From: Clostridium sp. AM58-1XD
GTDB lineage: Bacteria; Bacillota; Clostridia; Lachnospirales; Lachnospiraceae
Length of the DNA stretch: 64,000 nucleotides
Reading direction: 5' to 3'
Assembly: GCF_003464085.1 (NCBI RefSeq)
Contig: NZ_QSDR01000023.1
Span: forward strand, 1-64,000
Shown here in pieces: positions 25,402-35,604 of this stretch; the stretch's first letter is position 1; every line of letters starts with the position of its first letter. Made by a program: the position numbers and the translations under genes. Under the pieces are notes generated by a model that saw nothing but the letters and a program-made list of their open reading frames with translations, had not been told where the DNA came from and did not search any database.

Positions 25402-26268
25402 TTAATCGTTTGCATGGATATCAAATGCGTCCATCAGGAACTGAGCAACACCAGGGGCATCAGGATTATGTCCGCCTTTTCCGGTATCAAGAGCCCGCAT
25501 TTTATCCATCTCTTCATCTGTCAGAGCAAAATCAAATATCTCCATATTACTCTTGATTCTTTTGGGATTTACAGACTTGGGGAAGATGACTGCACCCTCC
25601 TGAATCTCAAATCTTAAAATAATCTGCCCGATATCTTTGGCATATTTCTCTGCAATTTCCGCAATTACAGGATCTGTAAGCAGCTTTTTGTTTCCCTGGC
25701 CGAGAGGCCCCCATCCTTCAAGCTGGACGCCGGCATCCTCCATAATCTTTCTGATTGGTTTCTGCTGATAATAAGGGTTAAACTCTACCTGATTGACAGA
25801 CGGCAGCGTGTCAAACTTCGGCACAAAGCTGTTCCAGATTTTTGGAGTCATATTACTTACTCCTATGGAACGAATCTTTCCGGCATTTTTAGCTTCTTCC
25901 ATTGCTTTCCACGCGCCCGGAACATCGCCATAGGGCTGATGGATAAGGTATAAGTCCATGTAGTCGAGTCCTAGTTTACTAAGGGAGGATTCAATACCTT
26001 TTCGCGCTGCTTCATAGCCATAATCCTGAAGCCAGAGCTTGCTTGTCAGGAAAATGTCTTCCCTTGGAATTCCGCTTTCACGAATTGCCTGTCCTGCTTC
26101 CTGTTCGTTGAAGTATGCCGCAGCTGTATCAATATGGCGGATGCCGAGGGCAAGCGCCTCCCTGACGGCCCGATAAGTGCTGCCGTCAGCGGGAATCTGA
26201 AATGTACCAAATCCATAAACAGGAATTTTCACACCATCATTTAATTTTACAGTTTCAATTTTTGCCAT
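25402..26268 (-). CDS. Aldo/keto reductase
   Basis: A 288-residue NAD(P)H-dependent reductase with a complete AKR barrel: GFGTFQIP, DTAAAYFNEQE (catalytic Asp and Tyr), FLTSKLWLQDYGY (catalytic Lys), YLIHQPYGDVPGAW (catalytic His), SIGVSNM, and the C-terminal IFPKSVNPKRIKSN phosphate-binding loop. It reduces aldehydes or ketones in the cytosol. The second ATG was chosen by spacing from AAGGAAG. Its start overlaps the end of the tetR gene, showing a single operon. Confidence 0.92.
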   Translation of the reverse strand: MAKIETVKLNDGVKIPVYGFGTFQIPADGSTYRAVREALALGIRHIDTAAAYFNEQEAGQAIRESGIPREDIFLTSKLWLQDYGYEAARKGIESSLSKLGLDYMDLYLIHQPYGDVPGAWKAMEEAKNAGKIRSIGVSNMTPKIWNSFVPKFDTLPSVNQVEFNPYYQQKPIRKIMEDAGVQLEGWGPLGQGNKKLLTDPVIAEIAEKYAKDIGQIILRFEIQEGAVIFPKSVNPKRIKSNMEIFDFALTDEEMDKMRALDTGKGGHNPDAPGVAQFLMDAFDIHAND

Positions 26269-26884
26269 AATCATTATCTTCCTTTCTGATTAAATATGGA
26301 ACTATGATTGCGCTTAAAAACGTGTCGCAGAATTCTCTTGTACGAGATTCAAAACTGTATGCGCCGCCGGACATATTCCAACAAAGCATTTCCCCATATA
26401 GCACATCTGTTAATGTATGGGCAAGCACGTCAACAGGTGTGTCGGCCTGCAATTCACCTTTTTTGATACCGCTTTCGATAAGCCCCTTTATTGAATCAAT
26501 GTCCATATTCAATTTGTTTTTGTCATCGGGATTTTCTACGAGATCAGGGTTTACGGTATTTCTCACCCATTCCTGACATAGCTTCAAACTGCCCTTTTCT
26601 ATATATCCGGAAAAACTTATCATAAAAAATACAAGTCGTTCCATGAACGTTCCGTTATAATCCCGTGCCTTTTCAAAAAGTTCCTTAAACATTTCCCTGC
26701 TTAAAGCGAACAGCACATCCTCTTTTTGCTTAAAATAGGTATAAAATGTACCGTTTGAAACTCCGCAGGCTTGTGTGATTTCTCCGATCGATGTATTGAC
26801 CAGTCCTTTCTCACATATAATCTTCTTTGCGGCATCTAACAATTTCTTTTTTGTTTCAAGTGCGGCAAGCTGCCTGTTCGTCAT
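26255..26884 (-). CDS. TetR-family transcriptional repressor
   Basis: A 209-residue TetR-type regulator. The N-terminal HTH is clear: KKLLDAAKKIICEKGLVNTS, then IGEITQACGVSNGTFYTYFK, then QKEDVLFALSREM. The C-terminal ligand domain is unspecific. AGGAGGTGATATC precedes the ATG. As first gene of an operon with reductases and a tautomerase it most likely represses that operon and is released by a reactive carbonyl or similar compound; this is inferred from arrangement. Confidence 0.9.
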   Translation of the reverse strand: MTNRQLAALETKKKLLDAAKKIICEKGLVNTSIGEITQACGVSNGTFYTYFKQKEDVLFALSREMFKELFEKARDYNGTFMERLVFFMISFSGYIEKGSLKLCQEWVRNTVNPDLVENPDDKNKLNMDIDSIKGLIESGIKKGELQADTPVDVLAHTLTDVLYGEMLCWNMSGGAYSFESRTREFCDTFLSAIIVPYLIRKEDNDYGKN

Positions 26885-27077
26885 GATATCACCTCCGTTC
26901 TGATTTGTAATTTCATCATATCACATTCATTGAACTAAAGTCAATGAAATAAAATCACTTTACAAATATTAAGTAACAGAGCGAGTTTTCAGGCATTATT
27001 ACGGAAATAAATGACTTGCCAAAAATATATGTTTATGCAATAATGTTCTAAGACTACACTAGATATGGAGGAGTAAC

Positions 27078-28997
27078 ATGGCAAAGACACAGTATAATGC
27101 GGACAGTATTACAGTTCTGGAAGGGCTGGAGGCTGTCAGAAAACGTCCTGGCATGTACATAGGAGGAGTAGGGAGTAAAGGTCTGAACCACCTGATCTAT
27201 GAGATTGTTGATAACGCAGTGGACGAGCATCTGGCAGGCTTCTGCGATGAGATATGGGTAACTCTGGAATCAGACGGCTCCTGTACCGTAAAGGACAGCG
27301 GACGCGGCATCCCGGTAGAGATGCATAAGAAGGGGGTATCGGCAGAGCGTGTTGTACTGGCCACTCTCCATGCTGGAGGAAAATTTGATAATACAGCTTA
27401 TAAGACGAGCGGAGGCCTTCATGGAGTCGGCTCGTCTGTTGTCAACGCTCTGTCCGCCCATATGGACGTAAAAGTATATAAAGGCGGTTTTATTCACCAC
27501 GATGTGTATGAAAAGGGCGTTCCGGTGATTGAACTGGAAAACGGCCTTCTTCCTGTAATCGGTAAGACAAGGCAGACGGGAACGGAAATTAACTTTCTTC
27601 CGGATGAAGAAATCTTTGAGCGGATCCGGTTCAAAGCGGACTGGTTGAAAAGCCGCCTTCATGAAACGGCATATTTGAATCCGAAACTGACGATCCACTA
27701 CCAGAACAAACGCCCGGGAGAAGCGGAAAAAATCGATTACGCAGAGCCGGAAGGCCTGATTGCATACGTGAAAGAGCTGAATACCGGCAAGGATGCGGTT
27801 CACGATCCGATTTATTATAAAGGAAGCGTGGATGGAATTGAAGTGGAAGCTGCAGTTCAGTTTGTGGATACCTTTGAGGAGAATATCCTTGGTTTCTGCA
27901 ACAACATCTTTACCCAGGAAGGCGGCACTCATCTGGCCGGCTTTAAAACCCGCTTTACGCAGATGATAAACAGCTATGCGAGAGAACTTGGCATCCTCAA
28001 AGATAAAGATACGAATTTTACAGGAGCGGATACACGCAACGGCATGACGGCCGTCGTGGCTGTCAAACATCCTGATCCGATCTTCGAGGGGCAGACAAAG
28101 ACTAAGCTGGCCAGCGCAGACGCGACGAAGGCTGTCTTTACGGTAACCGGCGATGAGCTTTCCCTGTATTTTGACAGAAATTTAGAGGTGTTGAAAGGAA
28201 TTATCGGCTGCGCTGAAAAGTCTGCCAAGATCAGGAAGGCGGAAGAAAAGGCAAAGACAAATATGCTGTCCAAGTCAAAGTTTTCTTTTGACAGCAATGG
28301 TAAACTGGCAAACTGTGAGAGCCGGGATGCGTCGAAATGCGAAATCTTCATCGTAGAGGGAGACTCCGCAGGCGGTTCTGCCAAGACGGCCAGGAACCGC
28401 CAGTATCAGGCGATTCTTCCGATCAGGGGAAAGATCCTGAATGTAGAAAAGGCTTCTATGGACAAAGTGCTGGCCAATGCGGAAATAAAAACCATGATAA
28501 ATACGTTCGGCTGCGGATTTTCAGAAGGCTATGGAAACGACTTCGATATTACGAAATTGCGCTATGACAAGATTATACTTATGACAGATGCCGATGTGGA
28601 CGGCAGCCATATCGACACGCTGCTTCTTACATTTTTATACCGCTTTATGCCGGAACTGATTTACAACGGCCATGTGTATATTGCGATGCCTCCGTTGTTC
28701 AAGGTAATCCCCAAAAAGGGAGAAGAGCAGTATCTCTATGATGAAAAAGAACTGGAAAAGTACAGAAAGACACACACGGGAGATTTCACCCTGCAGAGAT
28801 ATAAGGGCCTTGGTGAAATGGACGCCGAACAGCTTTGGGAGACCACGCTGGACCCGGAGCGGAGAGTGCTGAAGCAGGTGGAAATTGAGGACGCCAGACT
28901 GGCTTCCGAAATCACGGAACTGCTTATGGGAAGCGACGTTCCTCCGAGAAGGAGATTCATCTATGAGCATGCAGACGAGGCAGAAATTGACGCATAA
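27078..28997 (+). CDS. Type IIA DNA topoisomerase subunit B (ParE/GyrB)
   Basis: A 639-residue ATPase subunit. The GHKL motifs are EIVDNAVDEHLAG, DSGRGIPVEMH and TSGGLHGVGSSVVNALS; the Toprim motifs are EGDSAGGSAKTARNR and MTDADVDGSHIDTLLL. It pairs with the A subunit encoded 47 bases downstream. The locus lacks dnaA/recF, and the partner lacks a visible GyrA box, so this is likelier the second, topoisomerase IV-like pair found in Clostridia than the main gyrase. GGAGGAG precedes the ATG. Confidence 0.88.
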   Translation: MAKTQYNADSITVLEGLEAVRKRPGMYIGGVGSKGLNHLIYEIVDNAVDEHLAGFCDEIWVTLESDGSCTVKDSGRGIPVEMHKKGVSAERVVLATLHAGGKFDNTAYKTSGGLHGVGSSVVNALSAHMDVKVYKGGFIHHDVYEKGVPVIELENGLLPVIGKTRQTGTEINFLPDEEIFERIRFKADWLKSRLHETAYLNPKLTIHYQNKRPGEAEKIDYAEPEGLIAYVKELNTGKDAVHDPIYYKGSVDGIEVEAAVQFVDTFEENILGFCNNIFTQEGGTHLAGFKTRFTQMINSYARELGILKDKDTNFTGADTRNGMTAVVAVKHPDPIFEGQTKTKLASADATKAVFTVTGDELSLYFDRNLEVLKGIIGCAEKSAKIRKAEEKAKTNMLSKSKFSFDSNGKLANCESRDASKCEIFIVEGDSAGGSAKTARNRQYQAILPIRGKILNVEKASMDKVLANAEIKTMINTFGCGFSEGYGNDFDITKLRYDKIILMTDADVDGSHIDTLLLTFLYRFMPELIYNGHVYIAMPPLFKVIPKKGEEQYLYDEKELEKYRKTHTGDFTLQRYKGLGEMDAEQLWETTLDPERRVLKQVEIEDARLASEITELLMGSDVPPRRRFIYEHADEAEIDA

Positions 28998-29043
28998 GAG
29001 AGCACGTGCATAAACAGAACAAGAAGGAGCAGCAGGTACGGAT

Positions 29044-31278
29044 ATGGCTGAAAAAATATTAAAAACCGAATATTCGGAAGAAATGCAGAGAAGCTACGTA
29101 AATTATTCCATGAGCGTAATTACGGCCAGGGCCATCCCGGATGCGAGGGATGGACTGAAACCGGTACAGCGCCGCGTATTGTATGATATGGGGGAGCTGA
29201 GACTGAACCACGATAAGCCTCACAGAAAATCAGCGCGTATTGTGGGGGATACCATGGGTAAATACCATCCTCACGGGGACAGTTCCATTTATGAGACGCT
29301 TGTGGTCATGTCTCAGGTTTTTAAAAAGGGAATGCCCCTTGTAAACGGCCACGGCAACTTTGGCTCTATTGAAGGGGACGGCGCGGCGGCCATGCGTTAC
29401 ACGGAGGCGCGCCTGGAAAAGTTCGCAGAGGAAGTTTATTTAAAAGACCTGGACAAGACGGTGGACTTTGTTCCGAACTATGATGAAACAGAAAAGGAGC
29501 CGGAAGTTCTTCCCGTCCGCGTTCCCAACCTTTTAGTAAACGGCGCAGAAGGTATTGCCGTAGGTATGAGCACCAGCATACCGCCTCATAATCTGGGCGA
29601 GGTAATCGACGCGGTACTGGCCTATGTTGAAAATCCGGAGATATCAACGAGAGAGTTGATGGAATACATGCCGGGGCCGGATTTCCCGACAGGGGGAATC
29701 ATTGCGAATAAAAAAGACCTCCCAAACATTTATGAGACAGGGATGGGAAAAATCAAGCTTCGCGGAAAAATCGAGATTGAGCTGGGAAAGAGACGGGCCG
29801 ACAGGGACAAGCTGGTCATAACGGAAATTCCATACACGATGATAGGAGCCGGAATCAACAAATTCCTAATGGATGTGGCCGACCTGGTAGAGAGCAAAAA
29901 GATGACGGACGTTGTCGACATTTCCAATCAGTCCAACAAAGATGGAATCCGCATCGTACTGGAGCTGAAGAAGGATGCCGATGTTGAAAAGATTATCAAC
30001 ATTTTATATAAAAAAACGAAGCTGGAAGACACGTTCGGTGTAAACATGCTGGCCATTGCCGACGGAAGGCCTGAGACGCTGAGCCTGAAGGGAATACTGA
30101 AAAATTACCTCGATTTTCAGTACAGGAATGCAACGAGGAAATACAAAGTACTGCTTCAGAAGGAAGAGGAGAAAAAGGAGATTCAGGAAGGACTGATCGA
30201 GGCGTGTGACGTCATTGATCTGATCATTGCAGTTCTCCGCGGGTCGAGGAACTTAAAGGACGCGAAAAGCTGCCTTACATCCGGCGATATATCCAAAATT
30301 AATTTCAGGACGCCCGGTTTTGAAGAGGACGCCAAAAAGCTTCATTTTACAGAACGTCAGGCAACTGCCATCCTGGAAATGAGGATGTACAAGCTGATCG
30401 GCCTGGAAATTCTCGCTCTGGAAAAGGAGCATAAAGAGACTTTAAAAAAGATTGCCCTCTATTCAAAGATATTAAAGAACCGCAGCAAGATGGATGAAGT
30501 AATCAGAGAAGACCTCCTGTCCATTAAAGAGGAATTCGCCGTTTTAAGGCATACGAAGATCGAGGACGGCAAGGAAGCCGTATACGATGAAACCGCCGTG
30601 GAGATCCAGCAGGTAGTCTTCGTTATGGACCGCTTCGGTTACTGCAAAACGATCGATAAAAATACGTATGACCGAAATAAGGAATCGGTAGACGCAGAGC
30701 ATGTCTATATCGTACCGTGTATGAACACGGATAAAATCTGTCTGTTTACGGACAAGGGAAGCCTGCACCAGATCAAAGTGATGGATATTCCGTCCGGAAA
30801 GCTCAGGGATAAGGGGATTCCTGCAGATAATCTGAGTAAATATGACGGAACGAAGGAACGGTGTATTTTTGTGACGAATGCGGAGAATTTAAGAGAGAAG
30901 CGTTTGATTTTCGCCACTCGAATGGCGACGGTAAAGCTTGTAATGGGCGATGAATTTGAGACGAACAACAGAACGGTTGTGTCTACAAAGCTTCAGGAGA
31001 ACGATGAGATTTTGGCTGTCATGGAGATTGGCGAGGAGAGGGAAATCGTGCTCCAGACGACAGGAGGCGTCTTCCTGAGATTTCCACTGGATGAAATTCC
31101 TGTCATGAAGAAGAATGCCCGTGGAGTAAGGGGAATCAAACTGGGAAAAGATGAGACGCTGGAGAAAATATACTTGTTGGATGAAAATACGGTGATTGAG
31201 TATAAAGACAAAGAGGTGCCTCTTTCAAAACTGAAGGCAGGAAAGAGGGACGGAAAGGGCACGAAGCCCAGGCTTTAG
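29044..31278 (+). CDS. Type IIA DNA topoisomerase subunit A (ParC/GyrA-like)
   Basis: A 744-residue breakage-rejoining subunit. The catalytic Tyr lies in [11 protein letters not shown], and [20 protein letters not shown] and [20 protein letters not shown] are the quinolone-region motifs. A C-terminal beta-pinwheel is present, but no QRRGGxG GyrA box was found and the protein is shorter than GyrA, favouring a topoisomerase IV-type role. In the quinolone region, the segment reads GDSSIYET. It forms the heterotetramer with the preceding gene product; naming is by motif only. Confidence 0.87.
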   Translation: MAEKILKTEYSEEMQRSYVNYSMSVITARAIPDARDGLKPVQRRVLYDMGELRLNHDKPHRKSARIVGDTMGKYHPHGDSSIYETLVVMSQVFKKGMPLVNGHGNFGSIEGDGAAAMRYTEARLEKFAEEVYLKDLDKTVDFVPNYDETEKEPEVLPVRVPNLLVNGAEGIAVGMSTSIPPHNLGEVIDAVLAYVENPEISTRELMEYMPGPDFPTGGIIANKKDLPNIYETGMGKIKLRGKIEIELGKRRADRDKLVITEIPYTMIGAGINKFLMDVADLVESKKMTDVVDISNQSNKDGIRIVLELKKDADVEKIINILYKKTKLEDTFGVNMLAIADGRPETLSLKGILKNYLDFQYRNATRKYKVLLQKEEEKKEIQEGLIEACDVIDLIIAVLRGSRNLKDAKSCLTSGDISKINFRTPGFEEDAKKLHFTERQATAILEMRMYKLIGLEILALEKEHKETLKKIALYSKILKNRSKMDEVIREDLLSIKEEFAVLRHTKIEDGKEAVYDETAVEIQQVVFVMDRFGYCKTIDKNTYDRNKESVDAEHVYIVPCMNTDKICLFTDKGSLHQIKVMDIPSGKLRDKGIPADNLSKYDGTKERCIFVTNAENLREKRLIFATRMATVKLVMGDEFETNNRTVVSTKLQENDEILAVMEIGEEREIVLQTTGGVFLRFPLDEIPVMKKNARGVRGIKLGKDETLEKIYLLDENTVIEYKDKEVPLSKLKAGKRDGKGTKPRL

Positions 31279-31327
31279 GCCGGAAAGTAATGGAAATAAT
31301 GTTTGGAAGGCGAAAGGAGGAGCTTAA

Positions 31328-32050
31328 ATGGCAGAAATTAAAATTCCTACACCTCATATCGAGGCGAAGAGAGGAGAGATTGCTGAGACGATCCTGCTTC
31401 CGGGGGACCCGCTCAGAGCACAGTTTATTGCAGAAAATTTCCTGAAAGATGTAAAGCAGTTTAACGCCACAAGAAATATGCTGGGGTACACGGGCACCTA
31501 TCGCGGAAAACCTGTTTCCGTCATGGGAACGGGAATGGGCTGTCCATCCATCGGAATCTATTCATATGAACTGATTCACGCATACGGCTGTAAAAACCTG
31601 ATCCGCGTAGGCACGGCAGGTTCTCTTCAGGGCAGCGTGAACATACGCGAAATGGTATTTGGAATGGGCGCATGTACGACTTCCAACTATGTGAAGCTGT
31701 TCGGCCTCCCAGGTGATTATTCCTGTATCTGCAGCTTTGAACTGCTTTCAAAGGCAGTGAAGGCAGCGGAGGAAAAGGGAATTACGTACCATGTAGGCAA
31801 CGTGCTCAGTTCAGATATGTTCTACAATCCGGAACAATGTATAAATACAGGCATGAGCTGGACGGATATGGGGGTTCTGGCCGTTGAGATGGAAGCCGCA
31901 GCCCTGTACAGTAACGCCGCTGCAGCAGGAGTCAACGCCCTCTGCATCGTCACGATTTCCGATTCCTCCATCACAGGAGAGAGGGCGACCGCTGAAGAAC
32001 GGCAAAAAACATTTACAGATATGATGGAAGTTGCACTTTCTTTGGCCTGA
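31328..32050 (+). CDS. deoD: Purine nucleoside phosphorylase, DeoD type
   Basis: A 240-residue hexameric-type [24 protein letters not shown] (His and phosphate-binding Gly-Asp), [31 protein letters not shown], the [14 protein letters not shown] nucleoside-binding motif and the catalytic Asp in [10 protein letters not shown]. It splits purine nucleosides with phosphate to base plus (deoxy)ribose-1-P in the cytosol. AAAGGAGG precedes the ATG. It follows the topoisomerase pair by 49 bases, probably by readthrough rather than function. Confidence 0.94.
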   Translation: MAEIKIPTPHIEAKRGEIAETILLPGDPLRAQFIAENFLKDVKQFNATRNMLGYTGTYRGKPVSVMGTGMGCPSIGIYSYELIHAYGCKNLIRVGTAGSLQGSVNIREMVFGMGACTTSNYVKLFGLPGDYSCICSFELLSKAVKAAEEKGITYHVGNVLSSDMFYNPEQCINTGMSWTDMGVLAVEMEAAALYSNAAAAGVNALCIVTISDSSITGERATAEERQKTFTDMMEVALSLA

Positions 32051-32146
32051 TCCGGCCGAAAAGTTCGTGTGCCGCGTGCATTTTATTTTGATAGCTCAGA
32101 AATGTATTCGCCATGCGGACAAATGTATTTTTCTCGCGAATATCTA

Positions 32147-32250
32147 TTGCAATTTTAAAAGGTTTGGTATAGGATAGTGAAATACTAAGCACGGAGTATA
32201 CGATGAGCACTTAGCGAGGCCTCGCCGGGCCTGGTGCAGATGATACCATT
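32147..32250 (+). promoter_or_regulatory. asd promoter and structured leader
   Basis: TTGCAA (32147-32152) and TAGGAT (32170-32175) with a 17-bp spacer are a plausible promoter. The leader holds overlapping, mutually exclusive pairings: ATACT/AGTAT (32182-32199) and CTAAG/CTTAG (32185-32214), then a GCGAGGCCTCGC palindrome (32214-32225). It lacks recognisable lysine-riboswitch or T-box motifs. Regulation is a guess from structure alone. Confidence 0.35.
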
Positions 32251-32303
32251 GCATTTAATAAGGCGCATGGATATCGTGCAAAATGTATAGAGGAGAAACG
32301 ATC

Positions 32304-33389
32304 ATGGAAAAAAAATTAAGAGTCGGCGTATTAGGCGCAACAGGTATGGTAGGTCAGAGGTTTATCTCCCTTCTGGAGAACCATCCCTGGTATGAAGTTG
32401 TGGCAGTGGCAGCAAGTCCGCGCTCTGCAGGAAGAACATATGAAGAGGCAGTCGGAGGACGATGGAAAATGACGACACCGATGCCCGAGGCCGTTAAGAA
32501 GCTGGTTGTCATGAATGTAAATGAAGTGGAAAAGGTCGCGGCAGAAGTTGATTTTGTATTCAGTGCAGTAGATATGACAAAAGATGAGATCAAGGCGATT
32601 GAAGAAGCTTATGCGAAGACAGAGACACCTGTTGTTTCAAACAACAGCGCCCATAGATGGACACCTGATGTACCTATGGTTGTACCGGAGATCAATCCGG
32701 AGCATTTTGAGGTAATCGAATCCCAGAAAAAGCGTCTCGGCACAGAAAGAGGCTTTATTGCAGTTAAGCCGAACTGCTCAATCCAGAGCTACGCACCTGT
32801 CCTGACAGCGTGGAAAGAGTTCGAACCATATGAGGTCGTGGCAACCACATACCAGGCGATTTCCGGAGCAGGAAAGACGTTTAAGGACTGGCCGGAGATG
32901 GAAGGCAACATCATTCCTTATATCGGCGGAGAAGAAGAAAAGAGCGAGCAGGAGCCATTAAGGCTGTGGGGTCAGGTTGTGGACGGCGAGATCGTGAAGG
33001 CGGCTGAACCCGTGATTACCTGTCAGTGTATCCGCGTTCCGGTGCTGAACGGCCATACGGCAGCCGTGTTTGTAAAGTTCAGAAAGAACCCGACCAAAGA
33101 AGAACTGATCGACCGGATGGTGAACTTCAAAGGCCTTCCTCAGGAGCTTGATCTTCCGAGTGCGCCGAAGCAGTTTATCCAGTATATGGAAGAAGATAAC
33201 CGCCCTCAGGTATCTCTGGATGTTGATTTTGAAAAGGGAATGGGAATTTCCGTTGGACGTCTGAGAGAAGATACGGTTTATGACTGGAAGTTTGTTGGAC
33301 TTTCTCATAATACAGTCCGCGGCGCTGCAGGCGGAGCCGTTCTCTGTGCAGAGCTCCTTACAGCGCAGGGCTACATCAAAAGCAAGTAA
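32304..33389 (+). CDS. asd: Aspartate-semialdehyde dehydrogenase
   Basis: A 361-residue enzyme of the fungal/archaeal-type ASADH group. It has an N-terminal NADP-binding motif, VGVLGATGMVGQRF; the nucleophile Cys in AVKPNCSIQSYA; and the substrate and His region RVPVLNGHTAAVFVKFR. It makes aspartate semialdehyde from aspartyl phosphate for Lys, Met, Thr and diaminopimelate. AGAGGAGA precedes the ATG and fixes the start. It stands alone with its own leader and is followed by a copy of the 119-bp palindrome. Confidence 0.94.
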   Translation: MEKKLRVGVLGATGMVGQRFISLLENHPWYEVVAVAASPRSAGRTYEEAVGGRWKMTTPMPEAVKKLVVMNVNEVEKVAAEVDFVFSAVDMTKDEIKAIEEAYAKTETPVVSNNSAHRWTPDVPMVVPEINPEHFEVIESQKKRLGTERGFIAVKPNCSIQSYAPVLTAWKEFEPYEVVATTYQAISGAGKTFKDWPEMEGNIIPYIGGEEEKSEQEPLRLWGQVVDGEIVKAAEPVITCQCIRVPVLNGHTAAVFVKFRKNPTKEELIDRMVNFKGLPQELDLPSAPKQFIQYMEEDNRPQVSLDVDFEKGMGISVGRLREDTVYDWKFVGLSHNTVRGAAGGAVLCAELLTAQGYIKSK

Positions 33390-33445
33390 AAAGCAGAAAC
33401 CTAACCGCTGCAAAAGAACATATTAATTTAATATTTAAATTTAAC

Positions 33446-33564
33446 GAGGATGTTGCAAAAAGGAATAGAGCATTGCCTCCGGTACCAGATGTAGTAACTT
33501 GGCCACTGCCTGGAACGAAATCTGGTATCGGCGGTAATGCGGATTCGGCTTTTGCAACACCCTC
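33446..33564 (+). repeat. 119-bp imperfect palindrome, copy 2
   Basis: Begins GAGGATGTTGCAAAAAGG and ends TTTTGCAACACCCTC; inner arms are CCAGATG.../AATCTGG, with a loop containing CTTGGCCACTGCCTGGAACG. It is the inverted counterpart of copy 1. It lies after asd and before the aldose epimerase gene. Confidence 0.85.
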
Positions 33565-33639
33565 TTGTTATATTATACTAGAGAGCGAAGAATTTTACAG
33601 GAAAAAAATGGATATTTACAGATATAAGGAGGATGGAGT

Positions 33640-34698
33640 ATGTCTTACAAAAAGACGGTATTTGGGAAGCTGCCGGATGGAAGGCAGGTCGACAAGTATA
33701 CCCTGATGAATGAAAACGGGCTTGAGGCATCGTTTCTCAATCTGGGAGCTGTATGGAATGAGATGAAGGTTCCAGACAGGAATGGAACTGTAAAGGATGT
33801 AATTCTTGGATTCGATACGCCGGAACCATATCTGGAAGACGGGGCATTTTTCGGAGCCATTGTAGGCCGAAATGCCAACAGAATCGGCGGAGCCGCTTTT
33901 CAGATCGCCGGAACACGGTATGAACTGGCGGCGAACGATCACAGCAATAACCTCCACAGCGGTCCTGATTTCTATAGAAACCGTCTCTGGGATGTGAAAC
34001 CGGAAGAGACAGAGGACGGTACGGAGCTTCTCTTTTCGCTCAAAAGTCCTGACGGGGATCAGGGATATCCGGGAGAAGCGCTGATAGAAGTACGGTATGT
34101 TCTGACAAGAGACAACGCCGTGAAAATCAGGTATCACATGGTCTGTGATAAAGACACAGTTGCCAACTTTACGAACCACTGCTATTTTAATCTGGCAGGA
34201 CAGGGAAGCGGGTCTGCCTTACGGCAGGAGGTTTATCTGAATGCGGATCGTTTTACGCCTTCTGACGCTTTCTCGATTCCTACGGGAGAGATCAGGCCGG
34301 TAATGGGAACGCCTATGGATTTTAGAAAATTTAAGGCAATCGGAGAAGAAATTGACTGCGGGTATGACCAGCTGGAACAGGCAGGCGGCTACGATCACAA
34401 CTGGGTTCTGAATGATTACAACGGAGAAGTGCGTCTTGCTGCAAAAGCCAGAGACAGGGAGAGCGGCCGGGTTCTGGAGGCATATACGGACCTTCCGGGT
34501 ATTCAGTTTTATACGGGAAATTATATTGGACAGGGCGTGGTTGGAAAAGAAGGCTGCCGTTATGTGAGAAGACAGGGATACTGTTTTGAAACGCAGTATT
34601 TCCCAAATGCCATCAATGAGAAGAATTTCATATCCACTGAGCTGAAAGCAGGAGAAGAGTATAAAACGACTACCATTTACCGTTTTGTTATGGAATGA
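33640..34698 (+). CDS. galM: Aldose 1-epimerase (galactose mutarotase)
   Basis: A 352-residue GalM-family protein: NLGAVWNEMKVPDRNG, DVILGFDTPEPYL, GAIVGRNANRIGGA, the active-site His in NDHSNNLHSG and NHCYFNLAGQG, and the C-terminal Glu in the CFETQYFPNAIN motif. It interconverts alpha and beta anomers of sugars in the cytosol. AAGGAGG lies upstream of the ATG. It is flanked on both sides by copies of the 119-bp palindrome, which probably isolate it transcriptionally. Confidence 0.93.
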   Translation: MSYKKTVFGKLPDGRQVDKYTLMNENGLEASFLNLGAVWNEMKVPDRNGTVKDVILGFDTPEPYLEDGAFFGAIVGRNANRIGGAAFQIAGTRYELAANDHSNNLHSGPDFYRNRLWDVKPEETEDGTELLFSLKSPDGDQGYPGEALIEVRYVLTRDNAVKIRYHMVCDKDTVANFTNHCYFNLAGQGSGSALRQEVYLNADRFTPSDAFSIPTGEIRPVMGTPMDFRKFKAIGEEIDCGYDQLEQAGGYDHNWVLNDYNGEVRLAAKARDRESGRVLEAYTDLPGIQFYTGNYIGQGVVGKEGCRYVRRQGYCFETQYFPNAINEKNFISTELKAGEEYKTTTIYRFVME

Positions 34699-34735
34699 TA
34701 GGAAATTGAAACAGTTCCGAAAAAGGGAAGATTTA

Positions 34736-34855
34736 CAGGGTGTTGCAAAAATGAATATAGCGTTGCCGCCGATACAAGATGTAGTGACTTGGCTACCGCC
34801 TGGAATGGGACCTTGTATTGGTAGTAACAGCTGATTCGACTTTTGCAGCACCCTG
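34736..34855 (+). repeat. 119-bp imperfect palindrome, copy 3
   Basis: Begins CAGGGTGTTGCAAAAATG and ends CTTTTGCAGCACCCTG. The centre keeps AAGATGTAGTGACTTGGCTA and CCGCCTGGAATGGGA with more substitutions than the other copies. It lies between the converging galM and ybaK genes. Confidence 0.8.
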
Positions 34856-34955
34856 TTTGCCTGTCTGATAATGATATTGGGATATCCGCCGTTATCTTTT
34901 TATAACTGATATCCATGGCTGCTGGTGAATGGCAGTTCCTGCCGCGACCTATTTC

Positions 34956-35434
34956 CTAACTGCATACATTTTTACATACATCCACCCAGGAGGCGGCATG
35001 GGATAGAGCCTCCAGTTCGCCACATGTCAGTTCGATTGCGGAGCTTCCGCTGCCGGCAGCCGGAAATACCGTCGTGAACCGTTTCAGGGATTCGTCGAGA
35101 TAGACTGTCACGTGTTCCGGATTGGCAAATGGACATACGCCGCCGATGGCATGGCCGGTGAGCGCCTCAACCTCTTCCCCCTTGGGCATTTTTGCCTTGA
35201 ATCCAAACGTTCCTTTAAATTTACTGTTGTCGATTTTCATATCTCCGGCGGTGACTACCAGAATGCAGCCGCCTTCTTCTTTCGTACAGAAGGACATGGT
35301 CTTGGCGATTCGCGCCGGTTCCACCCCGACTGCCTGTGCCGCCAGTTCTACGGTTGCGCTGGATTCATCGAACTCCAGAACGTCTTTATCTTTGCCGAAG
35401 GGTTTTAGTATTCCTTGACTTTATCGATTGCCAT
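34956..35434 (-). CDS. YbaK/EbsC-family aminoacyl-tRNA deacylase (frameshifted by one base)
   Basis: Member of the YbaK/ProX-like editing family, which hydrolyses misacylated tRNA. The second frame carries GVEPARIAKTMSF, the conserved Lys in DNSKFKGTFGFKAKM, TGHAIGGVCPFANPEHV and VFPAAGSGSSAIEL. The first ten codons (MAIDKVKEY) are in another frame; adding one C on the coding strand near 35408 (TAC CTA AAA CCC) joins them through YLKPFGKDKDVLEFDESSAT and gives 159 residues, the normal length. AGAGGA precedes the ATG. Probably intact in the organism. Confidence 0.82.
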
Positions 35435-35604
35435 AATCGTATCCTCTTTTCTACTTGTCTTTTTTACTCATGATTCTTTTTCGTATAATTGTATCATTGC
35501 GTTTCTTTATTTTCAATGGTATACTTAAATAAGTTTGTGCTTTTTTACAGTAACCTATTTGGACTGTAAAGTGTAAAAATCAGAATCATATAAAAGGGGA
35601 ATTT

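Noticed and set aside
27078..31278. Main DNA gyrase locus (gyrB-gyrA) near the origin
   Set aside because: No dnaA, dnaN or recF nearby and no GyrA box in the A subunit, so a second topoisomerase IV-like pair is favoured.
32060..32300. Lysine riboswitch or T-box before asd
   Set aside because: The conserved landmarks of either class were not found.
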